This document shows, piece after piece, positions 47,543 through 55,430 of a stretch of 64,000 nt of DNA. Origin of the DNA: Candidatus Nanopelagicus hibericus. GTDB taxonomy: Bacteria; Actinomycetota; Actinomycetes; Nanopelagicales; Nanopelagicaceae. Position 1 is the first letter of the stretch, and every line of letters begins with the position of its first letter. The stretch covers positions 1,054,001 through 1,118,000 of the forward strand of contig NZ_CP016771.1 in assembly GCF_002288005.1 (NCBI RefSeq), read 5' to 3'. The notes beneath the pieces were generated by a model that was not told where the DNA came from, did not search any database, and was given only the letters and a program-made list of their open reading frames with translations. The position numbers and the translations under genes are program-made.

Positions 47543-48358
47543 TTACCCATGGAATACATCCATGGAATCATTCGAAATTCTGAATACAACTGGCCTGCCT
47601 AAATACAACTTACTCTTAAATCGGACATAAGCCTTTTCATTCTCTTTTATATCGACCGTAAAGGTATGAGAACCCAATGAATTCATAATAAAAGACTCCT
47701 TTGCTAACCAATTTGTCATATTTAAGGAAATGTTCGGAGTAATTTTCATTTTTCCCGAGGTTGGATTTGTGAAGACAAATTCATATTTTGCAGGGCCTCT
47801 TAGGCAATGTTGAACTGTATAAAACCTTGGAATTAATCCACTGTTTCCCAATGGTTGAACTTCTCCTCTAACTAATGCCACTGCATCAAGATTTCCGTGG
47901 ACATAACCTTTGACGCCTAGATTTTGGTACTCGTAGCCGCAATAGCCCCGCTCGGCCAAGAAACTTCCCGCCATATCTGTTTTGTCATAGATAGGTGGAT
48001 GAAAAACTGAAAATGTTGCAGCCTCTTTGATCTCACCAGTCATTAATTCACTGAGCTTTATGGTTTTACGGCCAATGTTTTCAACTGTAACACTTCTACT
48101 TCCTAGTAAATTTCCTGTGGAGCTAAAGAAATAAAAGTTGACCACATAAGGCTTAGATTCATTGTTATCACCCATAATTAAGCCTGAAACATTTAGCAAC
48201 TCAAACTCAGTATGCCAATCGTTACCTTTTTTAATTGGAAATAAATCACTTATTACAGCAGTCTTTTCGGTGGGTATTTTAGTTAAATTCTTATTGATAA
48301 ACATAAATAATTTTGCTCGTCGCTTGATCTTGGTGGCTTTGATTATTACATCTGTCAT
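47543..48358 (-). CDS. Unknown protein B of the FkbM operon
   Basis: 271 aa, not recognised. No signal peptide, no membrane helix; alternating hydrophobic/polar strands suggest two beta-sandwich units, about residues 35-125 ('PYVVNFYFFSSTGNLLGSRS') and 185-265 ('KYEFVFTNPTSGKMKI', 'GRPVVFRISN'). Cysteines in 'ERGYCGYEY' and 'VQHCLRG'. Its ATG overlaps the stop of protein A (ATGA), so the two are translated together downstream of the FkbM methyltransferase. It has a weak likeness to protein A in the segments 'SFIMNSL' and 'SFIADSL'. Possibly a glycan or lipid-binding partner. Confidence 0.7.
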   Translation of the reverse strand: MTDVIIKATKIKRRAKLFMFINKNLTKIPTEKTAVISDLFPIKKGNDWHTEFELLNVSGLIMGDNNESKPYVVNFYFFSSTGNLLGSRSVTVENIGRKTIKLSELMTGEIKEAATFSVFHPPIYDKTDMAGSFLAERGYCGYEYQNLGVKGYVHGNLDAVALVRGEVQPLGNSGLIPRFYTVQHCLRGPAKYEFVFTNPTSGKMKITPNISLNMTNWLAKESFIMNSLGSHTFTVDIKENEKAYVRFKSKLYLGRPVVFRISNDSMDVFHG

Positions 48359-49137
48359 GCTTTCACCAATTTTTCAATCCAAGATGTCTTTATTTTACCT
48401 TGGATGCCTCTCCGGTCGCCATGTAGCACCAGGCTGGCAGGCGGATGGGTATGTTCAAGACTGAGCATTTTTCCAGATTTTGCTATTCCTAACCCAAATG
48501 GGATTCCTGCAATGTTCGAAGAATAAAAAATCGGCAAATCGGTGGGTTTAAAACTATAAACATCTAAAGGGATTGTAGTTAGTGAATTGGTACTAATTAG
48601 TGAGTCTGCAATAAAACTCTTGTCATAACTGTTAAACATAGATATTTTGCCAGATTCAATTTTTGCATCACTGGTTACATTCAATACAAGTAGATTATTT
48701 ATGACCTCTCCAAACTGTATGAATGGGTGAAACGTTAAAAGGCTAGCTTTTGGTGGTAGTGGTTCAATATCTGCCTGATAACTTACTTGAGTAAATTGAT
48801 TATAGAAACCAGCTGTATTTCGCCAGGCTGGAATCTCGCTATACCAAACTTTTTTTGATGGCAGCGAGTTAAGTTGAGAATCTAGTGGTTTCAAAGAAGG
48901 ATAAATTAGTGCTAGTCCTGTGGCTAAGCATTCCTTATCCACATCTGCCGTAGTTATTCTAGCTTCGTCGCCTACTCGCATCTCCATCAGTTTTTTAGAA
49001 TTCCAAGTTTTCCCATTGCTCCAGAGCAAATAGATTTGAACAGGCTTATGAATTCGATTTTCCCAATTATTGGGGCCTTCATAAATTAAATCACAAAAAC
49101 CCTCAAGGTTTGGTGTTTTCATTAATGGAAAAAACAT
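48355..49137 (-). CDS. Unknown protein A of the FkbM operon
   Basis: 260 aa, not recognised. No signal peptide or membrane segment is seen. Features: 'IYEGPNNWENRIHKP' early, 'PAWRNTAGFYNQF', 'TFHPFIQFGEVINNLLVLNV', and a His-containing end 'LSLEHTHPPASLVLHGDRRG'. Predicted mostly beta. I chose the ATG at 49137 because it overlaps the FkbM stop (TAATG); a start 12 nt upstream is possible. It is coupled to protein B. A role in making or sensing a surface glycan is only a guess from context. Confidence 0.7.
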   Translation of the reverse strand: MFFPLMKTPNLEGFCDLIYEGPNNWENRIHKPVQIYLLWSNGKTWNSKKLMEMRVGDEARITTADVDKECLATGLALIYPSLKPLDSQLNSLPSKKVWYSEIPAWRNTAGFYNQFTQVSYQADIEPLPPKASLLTFHPFIQFGEVINNLLVLNVTSDAKIESGKISMFNSYDKSFIADSLISTNSLTTIPLDVYSFKPTDLPIFYSSNIAGIPFGLGIAKSGKMLSLEHTHPPASLVLHGDRRGIQGKIKTSWIEKLVKA

Positions 49138-49988
49138 TATTGGTCCCATCCGGGCTTAACCCAAATTTGATTTTCTCTGAGCTCAATTTTATCAATAGAA
49201 ATCAATTTTACGAAACCAAGTTTCGTTAACATCCCCTGAACTTCAATATTTTGATCCTTATTTTTCTCATCGATTTCAATCAAGATAGATTTAGAATTAC
49301 CAAAAGTTTTCAGGCCACCTTGAAGTACTTTACTTTCTAAACCATCAACATCAATTTTAATATGTTCTGGATTTGGTATGTGAAAAATCTCAACTAATGC
49401 GTCTAGCGACAGTGCCAGTTGCGAGGAAATTTTAAAGTTAAGCATTTCAGTGCCATCTTGCGATTTATTACTTCCGGAGGAATTATGGGCACCACCCCAG
49501 ATGTTATCGCCCTCCTGCATGTAGAAATTTTCAATTTGATTTTCATTCGATAAGGACAAGGGGACAATTGTTATTTCGTCCTGCAAATTGTTTGTTTGCA
49601 CGTTTCGAAACAATAGCTCTAAATTCAAAAACGAGGGCTCAAAGGACATTACTTTGCAATCTCTTACCGCTGCTGCATAAATTGAGTACATACCAACATT
49701 TGATCCAATGTCGTAAATTACCGATTTAGTTTTGATTTTGTTCAGCCATGCTATTGTCTCTGGTTCTTTTGTTAATAAAGTTTTTGCCCTATAAAAAGCA
49801 AGCCAATTTGGTATATGGAAATATAGATACTTATTGTTAATCTTACTTTTATATGTAACATCCCAAATTTTTTGCAGTCCTAAAGAAGTGGCAAATCTTC
49901 CTCTTGGCAACTTTGTAATAAAAAAATTGGTAAACACTAATAATTCAGCGAATACATTTTTGTAAACTTCATAAAGCCTACTTTTCAT
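49137..49988 (-). CDS. FkbM-family SAM methyltransferase
   Basis: 283 aa. Hydrophobic/basic N-terminal 80 residues, then the FkbM methyltransferase fold: SAM motif 'IYDIGSNVGMYSIYAA', 'VMSFEPSFLNLELL', and 'HIKIDVDGLESKVLQGG'. FkbM enzymes O-methylate sugars or polyketides. It is first gene of a three-gene coupled operon with proteins A and B. No clear -10 box is seen upstream. The window between mshA and asparaginase looks like an accessory, surface-related insertion. Confidence 0.85.
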   Translation of the reverse strand: MKSRLYEVYKNVFAELLVFTNFFITKLPRGRFATSLGLQKIWDVTYKSKINNKYLYFHIPNWLAFYRAKTLLTKEPETIAWLNKIKTKSVIYDIGSNVGMYSIYAAAVRDCKVMSFEPSFLNLELLFRNVQTNNLQDEITIVPLSLSNENQIENFYMQEGDNIWGGAHNSSGSNKSQDGTEMLNFKISSQLALSLDALVEIFHIPNPEHIKIDVDGLESKVLQGGLKTFGNSKSILIEIDEKNKDQNIEVQGMLTKLGFVKLISIDKIELRENQIWVKPGWDQ

Positions 49989-50086
49989 GCTTTATGTTTC
50001 ATGACTGAACTTATTTGCATTCTTTAATATTACATTATCAAGCATCTAGAGTAGAATCACCTTAATAACTACAGATTCGAGGAGAA

Positions 50087-50557
50087 TTGAACCTTAGAGA
50101 CATTATGAGCCTCGTCCCAACTAGTGTTTCTGTTATTTCTTGCCGCGAAGAAAGCTCGATTTATGGTTGCACTATCTCCTCGCTGGTCAGTGTTAATGTT
50201 CAAGAAGAAAGTCCTGAAATTGTTTTTGTGCTCAAAAAGCAATCACTTGTGGGAGATAAAATCAGAGCGAATAATTTTTTTACTATAAACGTTTTGTCTG
50301 TCGGTCAGGATGGGGTAGCACATAAATATAGTACAGAGAGATTACCTGATAATATTTTGGATTCCAATTGGATCGTTGATGGTAATTTTGCAGCAATATT
50401 AAACTCTAGAATTACTATGAATTGTAAGCTTCTTAAGATTTATGATAACCATGCAGCTAATATTTTCGTTGGTCAAGTAGTTAAGTACTTTGGTGATCAT
50501 AGTAAGCCATCTTTGATTTACGATGCTAGAAGGTATGGAAGATTTCAATCCAATTAA
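50087..50557 (+). CDS. Flavin-reductase-like FMN-binding protein
   Basis: 156 aa of the flavin reductase family: 'LRDIMSLVPTSVSVISCREE', 'GCTISSLVSVNVQEESPEI', 'NFFTINVLSVGQ' and a C-terminal 'LIYDARRYGRF'. It would reduce or bind FMN/FAD and often serves a partner monooxygenase, though none is next to it. The TTG at 50087 includes the conserved N-terminus but has a very close GGAG (2 nt); the ATG at 50105 would truncate it. A TAGAAT box is at 50052-50057. It is convergent with asparaginase (4-nt stop overlap). Confidence 0.82.
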   Translation: MNLRDIMSLVPTSVSVISCREESSIYGCTISSLVSVNVQEESPEIVFVLKKQSLVGDKIRANNFFTINVLSVGQDGVAHKYSTERLPDNILDSNWIVDGNFAAILNSRITMNCKLLKIYDNHAANIFVGQVVKYFGDHSKPSLIYDARRYGRFQSN

Positions 50558-51507
50558 TCTAGTGATGGAACTACACGTCCAACTTCATGCTCTCCGCCAT
50601 AAATCTTCACACTCTCATCCGGCATCGCAACGCCCCACCTCTTAAAGATTTCCATAATGATTGGCGCAACTGGTCGCCAAGAGCCATCAATTATCTTTAT
50701 TGCAATCACTCTCCCATCACTTAACGCACACACCTGCACACCCTCTGCCCCCTCCTTCATAAACAATCCAGGTACAGCTCGCATCATACGAGTTGTTAAT
50801 CGGCCATCTCCGGCAACTAACTCTGGGTATTTCATGCAAACTGAAAATATCTGCTGATAAGGATCTTCTTTGGATTTAACTAAATTTGAAATAGCTTTTG
50901 CTAATCCGATTAATGAGATTGCAAATAAAGGCGCCCCGCAGCCATCAACACTTGTTGCACTCACCTTTTCACCAGATAGCTCTTCGATCTCATTTTTAAT
51001 TGCAACCTGCAATGGGTGATCTAGATCTAGGTAGGTCTTCATATCCCAGCCATTTTGCTGACAGGTCATAAGTATTCCAGCATGTTTGCCACTGCAGTTT
51101 TGGGCTAACTGGCTTGGCGCTTTATCACCCCAAGTGATTTTCTCTTTCTCACCTAGTGGCTTATCAACAGCGTTTTTAAGTTGTGAGGTTGAAAGTCCTC
51201 GGGATGTGAGCATCTTGGTTACTAAATCAATATGTGATTGGGAGCCAGAGTGGCTGGCGCAAATGATTGCTAACTCATTTTCTTCCACTTTAAGTCCAGC
51301 CTTAAGCATTGCAGCTGCTTGTAAGGATTTGATGGCACTGCGTGGATAGATTGGTAGATCAGGTGAGCCTTTTGATAAATAGGTTGAACCATCTGCATTT
51401 AAAACTATTAAGTGGCCTAGGTGGAGGGACTCAACTAAATCACCACGTGACACTTTTGCTAAAACCTCGCCAGCAAATTTCTCGTTAATTTTCTGATTGT
51501 CTTTCAA
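50554..51507 (-). CDS. Asparaginase (AnsA/asparaginase II superfamily)
   Basis: 317 aa from a TTG at 51507. Matches the Asparaginase_II family: 'VESLHLGHLIVLNADG', 'YPRSAIKSLQAAAML', 'ICASHSGSQSHIDLV', 'QNCSGKHAGILMTC' and 'SVDGCGAPLFAISL'. It probably hydrolyses L-asparagine to aspartate and ammonia in the cytosol. The open frame reaches further upstream but overlaps the nitrobindin gene and lacks family residues, so a start at or near 51507 is likeliest. Overlap with nitrobindin is about 23 nt. Confidence 0.87.
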   Translation of the reverse strand: MKDNQKINEKFAGEVLAKVSRGDLVESLHLGHLIVLNADGSTYLSKGSPDLPIYPRSAIKSLQAAAMLKAGLKVEENELAIICASHSGSQSHIDLVTKMLTSRGLSTSQLKNAVDKPLGEKEKITWGDKAPSQLAQNCSGKHAGILMTCQQNGWDMKTYLDLDHPLQVAIKNEIEELSGEKVSATSVDGCGAPLFAISLIGLAKAISNLVKSKEDPYQQIFSVCMKYPELVAGDGRLTTRMMRAVPGLFMKEGAEGVQVCALSDGRVIAIKIIDGSWRPVAPIIMEIFKRWGVAMPDESVKIYGGEHEVGRVVPSLD

Positions 51508-51988
51508 GTGAGGACCAAAGATGTGCTTGCAATGTTTGACCTTGTGCTGCCATGTCATAGGAGGTGAATAACTCACCTTCAACTAATCCATATAACCTAG
51601 AACCAGCGGTAACTATTTTTGCAGATGGGGATGAGTAACCCTGATCCATCTCAAGTTGAATCTTGGCGCCTTTAACAACTCCAACCCAACCTTCAGCAAT
51701 GCCGGTGTTATGTGCAAGTAAAACTTCAAGCACATTGTTTTCTTTAACCCGCCAAAAACCAACTTCAGAGGCAGCCGGTCTAATAATTTCATCATTTTCA
51801 TCAATGATCCAAGAGCGGGAGAAGTAATTTAGGAAAGCCCTACCGTCGTGATTAAATGAAACCTCTTGGGCAAATTGAAAACCTGGCACATTTGGATACT
51901 CACCACGTCCTTTTCCACGCCAAGTGCCAATTAACCAGGCAAGTGGCATTAAATCTGGATGCAGATTATCTGGGATAGTAAATGCCAT
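51485..51988 (-). CDS. Nitrobindin-like heme-binding protein (DUF1794/FABP-like)
   Basis: 167 aa ten-stranded beta-barrel family, homologous to mycobacterial nitrobindin. Seen: 'LIGTWRGKGRGEYP' (the GxWxGxGxGxYP motif at about residue 20) and C-terminal 'LQAHLWSSLERQ', whose His is in the position of the heme ligand. It binds ferric heme and may handle nitric oxide or peroxynitrite. The ATG overlaps the stop of a 37-aa membrane peptide gene (TAATG). Confidence 0.9.
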   Translation of the reverse strand: MAFTIPDNLHPDLMPLAWLIGTWRGKGRGEYPNVPGFQFAQEVSFNHDGRAFLNYFSRSWIIDENDEIIRPAASEVGFWRVKENNVLEVLLAHNTGIAEGWVGVVKGAKIQLEMDQGYSSPSAKIVTAGSRLYGLVEGELFTSYDMAAQGQTLQAHLWSSLERQSEN

Positions 51989-52101
51989 TATTTTTTATCT
52001 GCCTTTAATGTTTTCTTAAGCCCAGTTACACCCTTATAAATTAAAAAGATTGAAAAGGTGAGCGAAGCAACTATTAACAAAATAGTGGTCAAAATTTCCA
52101 T
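51988..52101 (-). CDS. Small single-helix membrane protein (37 aa)
   Basis: Frame of 37 codons, ATG at 52101, TAA at 51990-51988 overlapping the nitrobindin ATG. The product is one membrane helix (residues about 4-23, 'TTILLIVASLTFSIFLIY') then a basic tail 'KGVTGLKKTLKADKK'. TATACT ends 6 nt before the ATG, the same leaderless pattern as neighbouring confirmed genes; this and the coupling to nitrobindin make it a convincing real gene. No family known to me. Confidence 0.7.
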   Translation of the reverse strand: MEILTTILLIVASLTFSIFLIYKGVTGLKKTLKADKK

Positions 52102-52204
52102 AGACTCAGTATACATTCAATAAATAAGGAAATTAACAAATGTTCATAGTTCACTACACATTTACATAAGTATTTTACTGCCATTAAATTTGTGAAAAAT
52201 CACA

Positions 52205-52226
52205 TTGATAAATCCCAATTTATCAA
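52205..52226. repeat. Perfect inverted repeat in the UDP-GlcA epimerase upstream region
   Basis: TTGATAAAT (52205-52213), spacer CCCA, ATTTATCAA (52218-52226): a 9-bp perfect inverted repeat with a 4-nt spacer, about 85 nt before the epimerase start. It could be an operator or a weak hairpin. The rest of 52102-52309 is A/T-rich with no other recognised element. Confidence 0.6.
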
Positions 52227-52309
52227 ATAGCACAAGGTGCATAAGAACGAGAATAAATCCTCGCTAGCATACTTCTAGTACCACCGAAATCCTGTAGGCT
52301 ATTCTTACT

Positions 52310-53311
52310 ATGAAAATCCTAGTTACTGGCGCAGCTGGATTTATTGGAAGTGCGTTAGCTCAAAGATTAGTAGGCGCTGGCCATCAAGTTACTGCGATTG
52401 ATAATTTCTCTGATTACTACGATGTAAATTTAAAAAAATTAAGAATCAAATCTCTACTTGAGCCGGTTGGTTTGCAGGTTACTAATTTAGATATTTCTAA
52501 GCCAAATGAAGTCGCAACTTTGATTGATTCAATAAAACCCGATGTAGTAATAAACCTGGCAGCTCAAGCTGGGGTTAGATTAGGACTGAGTGAAACCTAT
52601 AAGTATGTTGAAAGTAATTTAATTGGATTTAGCAATGTCTTAATTGCAACAATAGAGAACAAGGTACCATTTTTTTTATATGCATCCTCATCAAGTGTTT
52701 ATGGTGATAAAGCTTCGATTCCTTATAAAGAGTCTGAAACAAACTTACATCCAAATAGTTTTTATGGTGCCACCAAGTTGGCTAATGAACTCTTAACGCC
52801 AACATTGGTTAGAAACAGTTCTACGGCCGCGAGGGGACTTAGATTTTTTACCGTATACGGTCCTTGGGGTAGACCAGATATGGCTTACTTTCGAATGATC
52901 TCCAATGTAGTTTCAGAATCTGAGTTTAGTTTTTATGGTGATGGATCTATAGAGCGCGACTTTACTTATATTCAAGATTCTGTTGATTCAATTATTGCTC
53001 TAACGGATGAATTAAAATCAAGAAAACCTGGTTACTCTGATTTAGTAAATGTTGGAGGAGGAAGACCACTATCTATGAATTACCTGATGGAAACTGTTAG
53101 CTCACTAGCTAACAAGAAGGTTTCATTTAAGAGAGTGGATGGTAATTTAAGTGATGCAGTTAAAACTATGTCTGATTCAACATATATACAAAAAATAAGT
53201 GGTACTAAGCCAAATACTAAGCTTGAAGAGGGATTGGCGAAAACATTTGAATGGGCCACCCAGAGTGAAATTTCTATAAACTTAGATAAATGGGTAAATT
53301 CAGTAAAATAA
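52310..53311 (+). CDS. UDP-glucuronate 4-epimerase-like
   Basis: 333 aa SDR. N-terminal 'ILVTGAAGFIGSALAQRL', catalytic 'ASSSSVYGDK' and 'YGATKLANE' (YxxxK), and the diagnostic 'VYGPWGRPDMAYF', typical of UDP-GlcA 4-epimerases. It makes UDP-galacturonate from UDP-glucuronate, a precursor of surface polysaccharides; the UDP-sugar dehydrogenase at 60608-61801 could feed it. It stands alone. A TAGGCT box (52295-52300) lies 9 nt before the ATG. Confidence 0.87.
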   Translation: MKILVTGAAGFIGSALAQRLVGAGHQVTAIDNFSDYYDVNLKKLRIKSLLEPVGLQVTNLDISKPNEVATLIDSIKPDVVINLAAQAGVRLGLSETYKYVESNLIGFSNVLIATIENKVPFFLYASSSSVYGDKASIPYKESETNLHPNSFYGATKLANELLTPTLVRNSSTAARGLRFFTVYGPWGRPDMAYFRMISNVVSESEFSFYGDGSIERDFTYIQDSVDSIIALTDELKSRKPGYSDLVNVGGGRPLSMNYLMETVSSLANKKVSFKRVDGNLSDAVKTMSDSTYIQKISGTKPNTKLEEGLAKTFEWATQSEISINLDKWVNSVK

Positions 53312-53418
53312 AAGATAAAAATATTTAAAGGTTTTTATGGCTGAATTAATTGTAAGAATTCAATCTGTAATTTGTTTTAAATCTACTAAGGTAATTTGTA
53401 CAGAAAATTAGATTATTA

Positions 53419-54324
53419 CTACTTCAAAACAATAAATTCTTGTGAGGCGCTAACTCCCTCACAGATTAAGGTGGCATCGACTGGCACGTTCCGCTTAATA
53501 ACAGCTAGTGCAATTGGTCCTAACTCATAGTGGCGGGCAACTGTGGCTATAAAGCCCACCTCTTTATCCTCTAAAAATACCTTTGCGCCATTCTCTGGCA
53601 TAGCAACCATTGAGCCATCTAAGTGAAGCCTTACTAACTTTCTTGGCGGCTGTCCTAAGTTAAATGCCTTTGCCACAGTTTCTTGGCCTCTATAGCAACC
53701 TTTATTCATATGTACTGCCTTATTTATAAAACCTAACTCATTTGGAATTGATTTATGATCTGTTTCAAATAACAATCTAGCTCTACCTTGCGATACACGC
53801 TCTGCCTCCAGCGCCCACATTCCAACTTGGGTATGAGATTTACTAAATGCTTCCGTTGTTTCCTTTAACTCAACCCTTGGAACAAGTGCGTATGGGCCAC
53901 CTAGTAAATCTGATTTACCTGGTGCTCGTAACACTGCGTAATCATTTGATTGATCTTTGACATCAACCTCTAACATAAATTTCATCTTGTTTAAATAATC
54001 TAAAATCTCATTTGTTCGAGATTTTTCTGTGTGTAACCAGGTGGTATTGCCATCATCAACTAGCAACAATTGATCAATCACATGCCCCTGCACATCAAGT
54101 ATTAAAGCTTCAACCCACTTACCAGCCTCTAACTTTTCAAGGTGTTGAGTAGTTAATGAATGTAGCCAGGTAAGGCGATCCTTACCTGAAATTGAAATTA
54201 TTCCCCGGTGTGATAGATCTGCCCAAGCATTTCCTGCTTCTAATGCTTTTTGCTCCTGATTTGGCTCACCAAAGTGCCAAATAGCACCTTTATCTGGACC
54301 TGACTCAACTAATACAGCTGTCAT
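53419..54324 (-). CDS. ygfZ: YgfZ-type folate-binding Fe-S cluster repair protein
   Basis: 301 aa, GcvT-like fold. Signature 'NKGCYRGQETVAKAFNLGQP' (K-G-C-Y-x-G-Q-E) near residue 210. YgfZ proteins use folate to sustain some Fe-S enzymes, such as MiaB. The ATG overlaps the fur stop (TAATG), so ygfZ and fur share a message. Between its stop and the convergent epimerase gene (53312-53418) the 107 nt are A/T-rich, with no clear terminator. Confidence 0.9.
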   Translation of the reverse strand: MTAVLVESGPDKGAIWHFGEPNQEQKALEAGNAWADLSHRGIISISGKDRLTWLHSLTTQHLEKLEAGKWVEALILDVQGHVIDQLLLVDDGNTTWLHTEKSRTNEILDYLNKMKFMLEVDVKDQSNDYAVLRAPGKSDLLGGPYALVPRVELKETTEAFSKSHTQVGMWALEAERVSQGRARLLFETDHKSIPNELGFINKAVHMNKGCYRGQETVAKAFNLGQPPRKLVRLHLDGSMVAMPENGAKVFLEDKEVGFIATVARHYELGPIALAVIKRNVPVDATLICEGVSASQEFIVLK

Positions 54325-54743
54325 TACTTACCTGATTTATTTGCGCATTTACTACATAATCCATAAACAGCAAAGTGTGTTACATCTGTCTTAAATCCAT
54401 AATCATCCGCCAAGGTGTTAACAAAATTTGCAGCAGTTTCAATTGGGGCATCCCCAATCCCTTCACACTCTGAACACACAAGATGCAGGTGGGTTAACTC
54501 TTCCGCTGCATGATAGGTCGCACCACCATGACCTAAATGAGTGTGGAGTACTAAGCCAACATTTTCTAATGTTTCAAGGTTTCGATAAACAGTTGAAAGA
54601 TTAATCCCAGGATGGGTTGCACGAACTTTTTCGGCTACCTCCTCCGGTGTGGCATGGCCAAGCTGTCTAACTGCTTGCAGCACTAACTCACGTTGTGGAG
54701 TTAAGCGAAGCCCTTTTTCCCGCAGCTCATTTGGTTTAGCCAT
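54324..54743 (-). CDS. Fur-family metal/redox regulator
   Basis: 139 aa. N-terminal winged helix ('LRLTPQRELVLQAVRQLGHA', 'NLSTVYRNLETLENVGLV') and a C-terminal dimerisation domain with 'THLHLVCSECEG' and 'GLCSKCANK', the two CxxC pairs of the structural zinc site. It could be Fur (iron), Zur (zinc) or PerR; the metal cannot be fixed by eye. TAGACT ends 6 nt before the ATG (leaderless). It is in one operon with ygfZ. Confidence 0.92.
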   Translation of the reverse strand: MAKPNELREKGLRLTPQRELVLQAVRQLGHATPEEVAEKVRATHPGINLSTVYRNLETLENVGLVLHTHLGHGGATYHAAEELTHLHLVCSECEGIGDAPIETAANFVNTLADDYGFKTDVTHFAVYGLCSKCANKSGK

Positions 54744-54774
54744 GGGATAAGTCTAACTGGCTCTCTAGCACTAC

Positions 54775-55230
54775 CTAATTTCTTGAAGTTATGCGAGATT
54801 TAGCACGCAAAAGGATTAAGTAGAACTGGCAACCTAAGCAAAAACCAAAGGCCGCATTTAAAAAGGCTGCGCCTAGCGCAAAGCTAGTTGCAATTAGAAA
54901 GAGGGTTGTGTTGCCAGTTAAGCCTCCCAGTAATGCGGTTGCAGCAAAGAGTGCGCCAACTAATTGGGCAAATCTTGGGGCTGCCTCATTCTCACTTGGT
55001 ACTGGCCCTGAAAGCCGTGGCTGAATTAAATTGCGATAGATAAAACCATATAGGGATCTGCGAAGTCCAAATAAGACAGCTGATAAAAAGACTGCAAATT
55101 GAAATCCAATAATTAAGTTAGATTCTGTCACCAGTGCTGCTGATAAAACCACAGTTGTGATTGCTGCGGTATATCTTGGGCCTCTGGCATCGATTAATCG
55201 TTCAGGCTTTACTTGAGTTGTGTTTGCCAC
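54775..55230 (-). CDS. DUF4395 membrane protein
   Basis: 151 aa. Four membrane helices in two pairs (about 20-58 and 88-130). 'IDARGPRYTAAITTVVLS' at the start and the 'FCLGCQFYLI' Cys pair (C-x-x-C-type) near residue 133 are typical of DUF4395, found beside thioredoxin and sulfurtransferase genes in actinobacteria. Role unknown, probably sulfur or redox related. GTG start at 55230 with AAAGGAG 8 nt upstream. It is preceded by a Cys leader peptide and hairpin (55250-55372), suggesting translational attenuation. Confidence 0.88.
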   Translation of the reverse strand: MANTTQVKPERLIDARGPRYTAAITTVVLSAALVTESNLIIGFQFAVFLSAVLFGLRRSLYGFIYRNLIQPRLSGPVPSENEAAPRFAQLVGALFAATALLGGLTGNTTLFLIATSFALGAAFLNAAFGFCLGCQFYLILLRAKSRITSRN

Positions 55231-55249
55231 TTTTCTCTCTCCTTTGTTA

Positions 55250-55295
55250 GATAAATAGAATTAATTTTGTAAAGCTAAGAAATTAACTATTTATC
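55250..55295 (-). promoter_or_regulatory. Attenuator-type hairpin before DUF4395
   Basis: On the minus strand GATAAATAG (55295-55287) pairs with CTATTTATC (55258-55250), and TTAATTT (55286-55280) with AAATTAA (55267-55261), leaving a 12-nt loop and a 2-nt bulge. The 5' arm covers the last codons and stop of the leader ORF; the 3' arm ends 4 nt before the DUF4395 ribosome site. There is no U tract, so a translational switch is more likely than a terminator. This is inference. Confidence 0.6.
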
Positions 55296-55372
55296 CAACA
55301 CATGCAACCTTTAGCGCGGGCAAAATCGATTACGCGCCGCTTTGTGAAGTAAACAGGTTGTACGTAGAACAT
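55283..55372 (-). CDS. Cys-containing leader peptide (29 aa)
   Basis: Frame of 29 codons, ATG at 55372 and TAA at 55285-55283. The peptide has 'KRRVIDFARAKGCMCW', with two Cys codons (TGC, TGT) at residues 23 and 25 just before the hairpin. The R-R-x-[VI]-D-[LF]-x-R...C pattern resembles actinobacterial 'putative leader peptides' that precede sulfur genes. TAAAAT (55385-55380) ends 7 nt before the ATG, so it is itself leaderless. Probably a Cys-tRNA-responsive leader; the sequence supports the ORF, the mechanism is inferred. Confidence 0.65.
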   Translation of the reverse strand: MFYVQPVYFTKRRVIDFARAKGCMCWINS

Positions 55373-55379
55373 GATGTGA

Positions 55380-55385
55380 ATTTTA
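55380..55385 (-). promoter_or_regulatory. -10 box of the leader-peptide/DUF4395 transcript
   Basis: TAAAAT on the minus strand ends 7 nt before the leader ATG at 55372. No well-spaced -35 box is clear. Confidence 0.45.
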
Positions 55386-55430
55386 CGATATTTACTAGAT
55401 TACTTCTTGCAAAGCATTTGCACAAAAGCC

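Noticed and set aside
47543-49988. Defence or toxin-antitoxin system
   Set aside because: No nuclease, toxin or NTPase motif; FkbM methyltransferases point to small-molecule or glycan modification.
53312-53418. Terminator between the convergent UDP-GlcA epimerase and ygfZ genes
   Set aside because: Only weak A/T repeats, no G+C stem with a T run.
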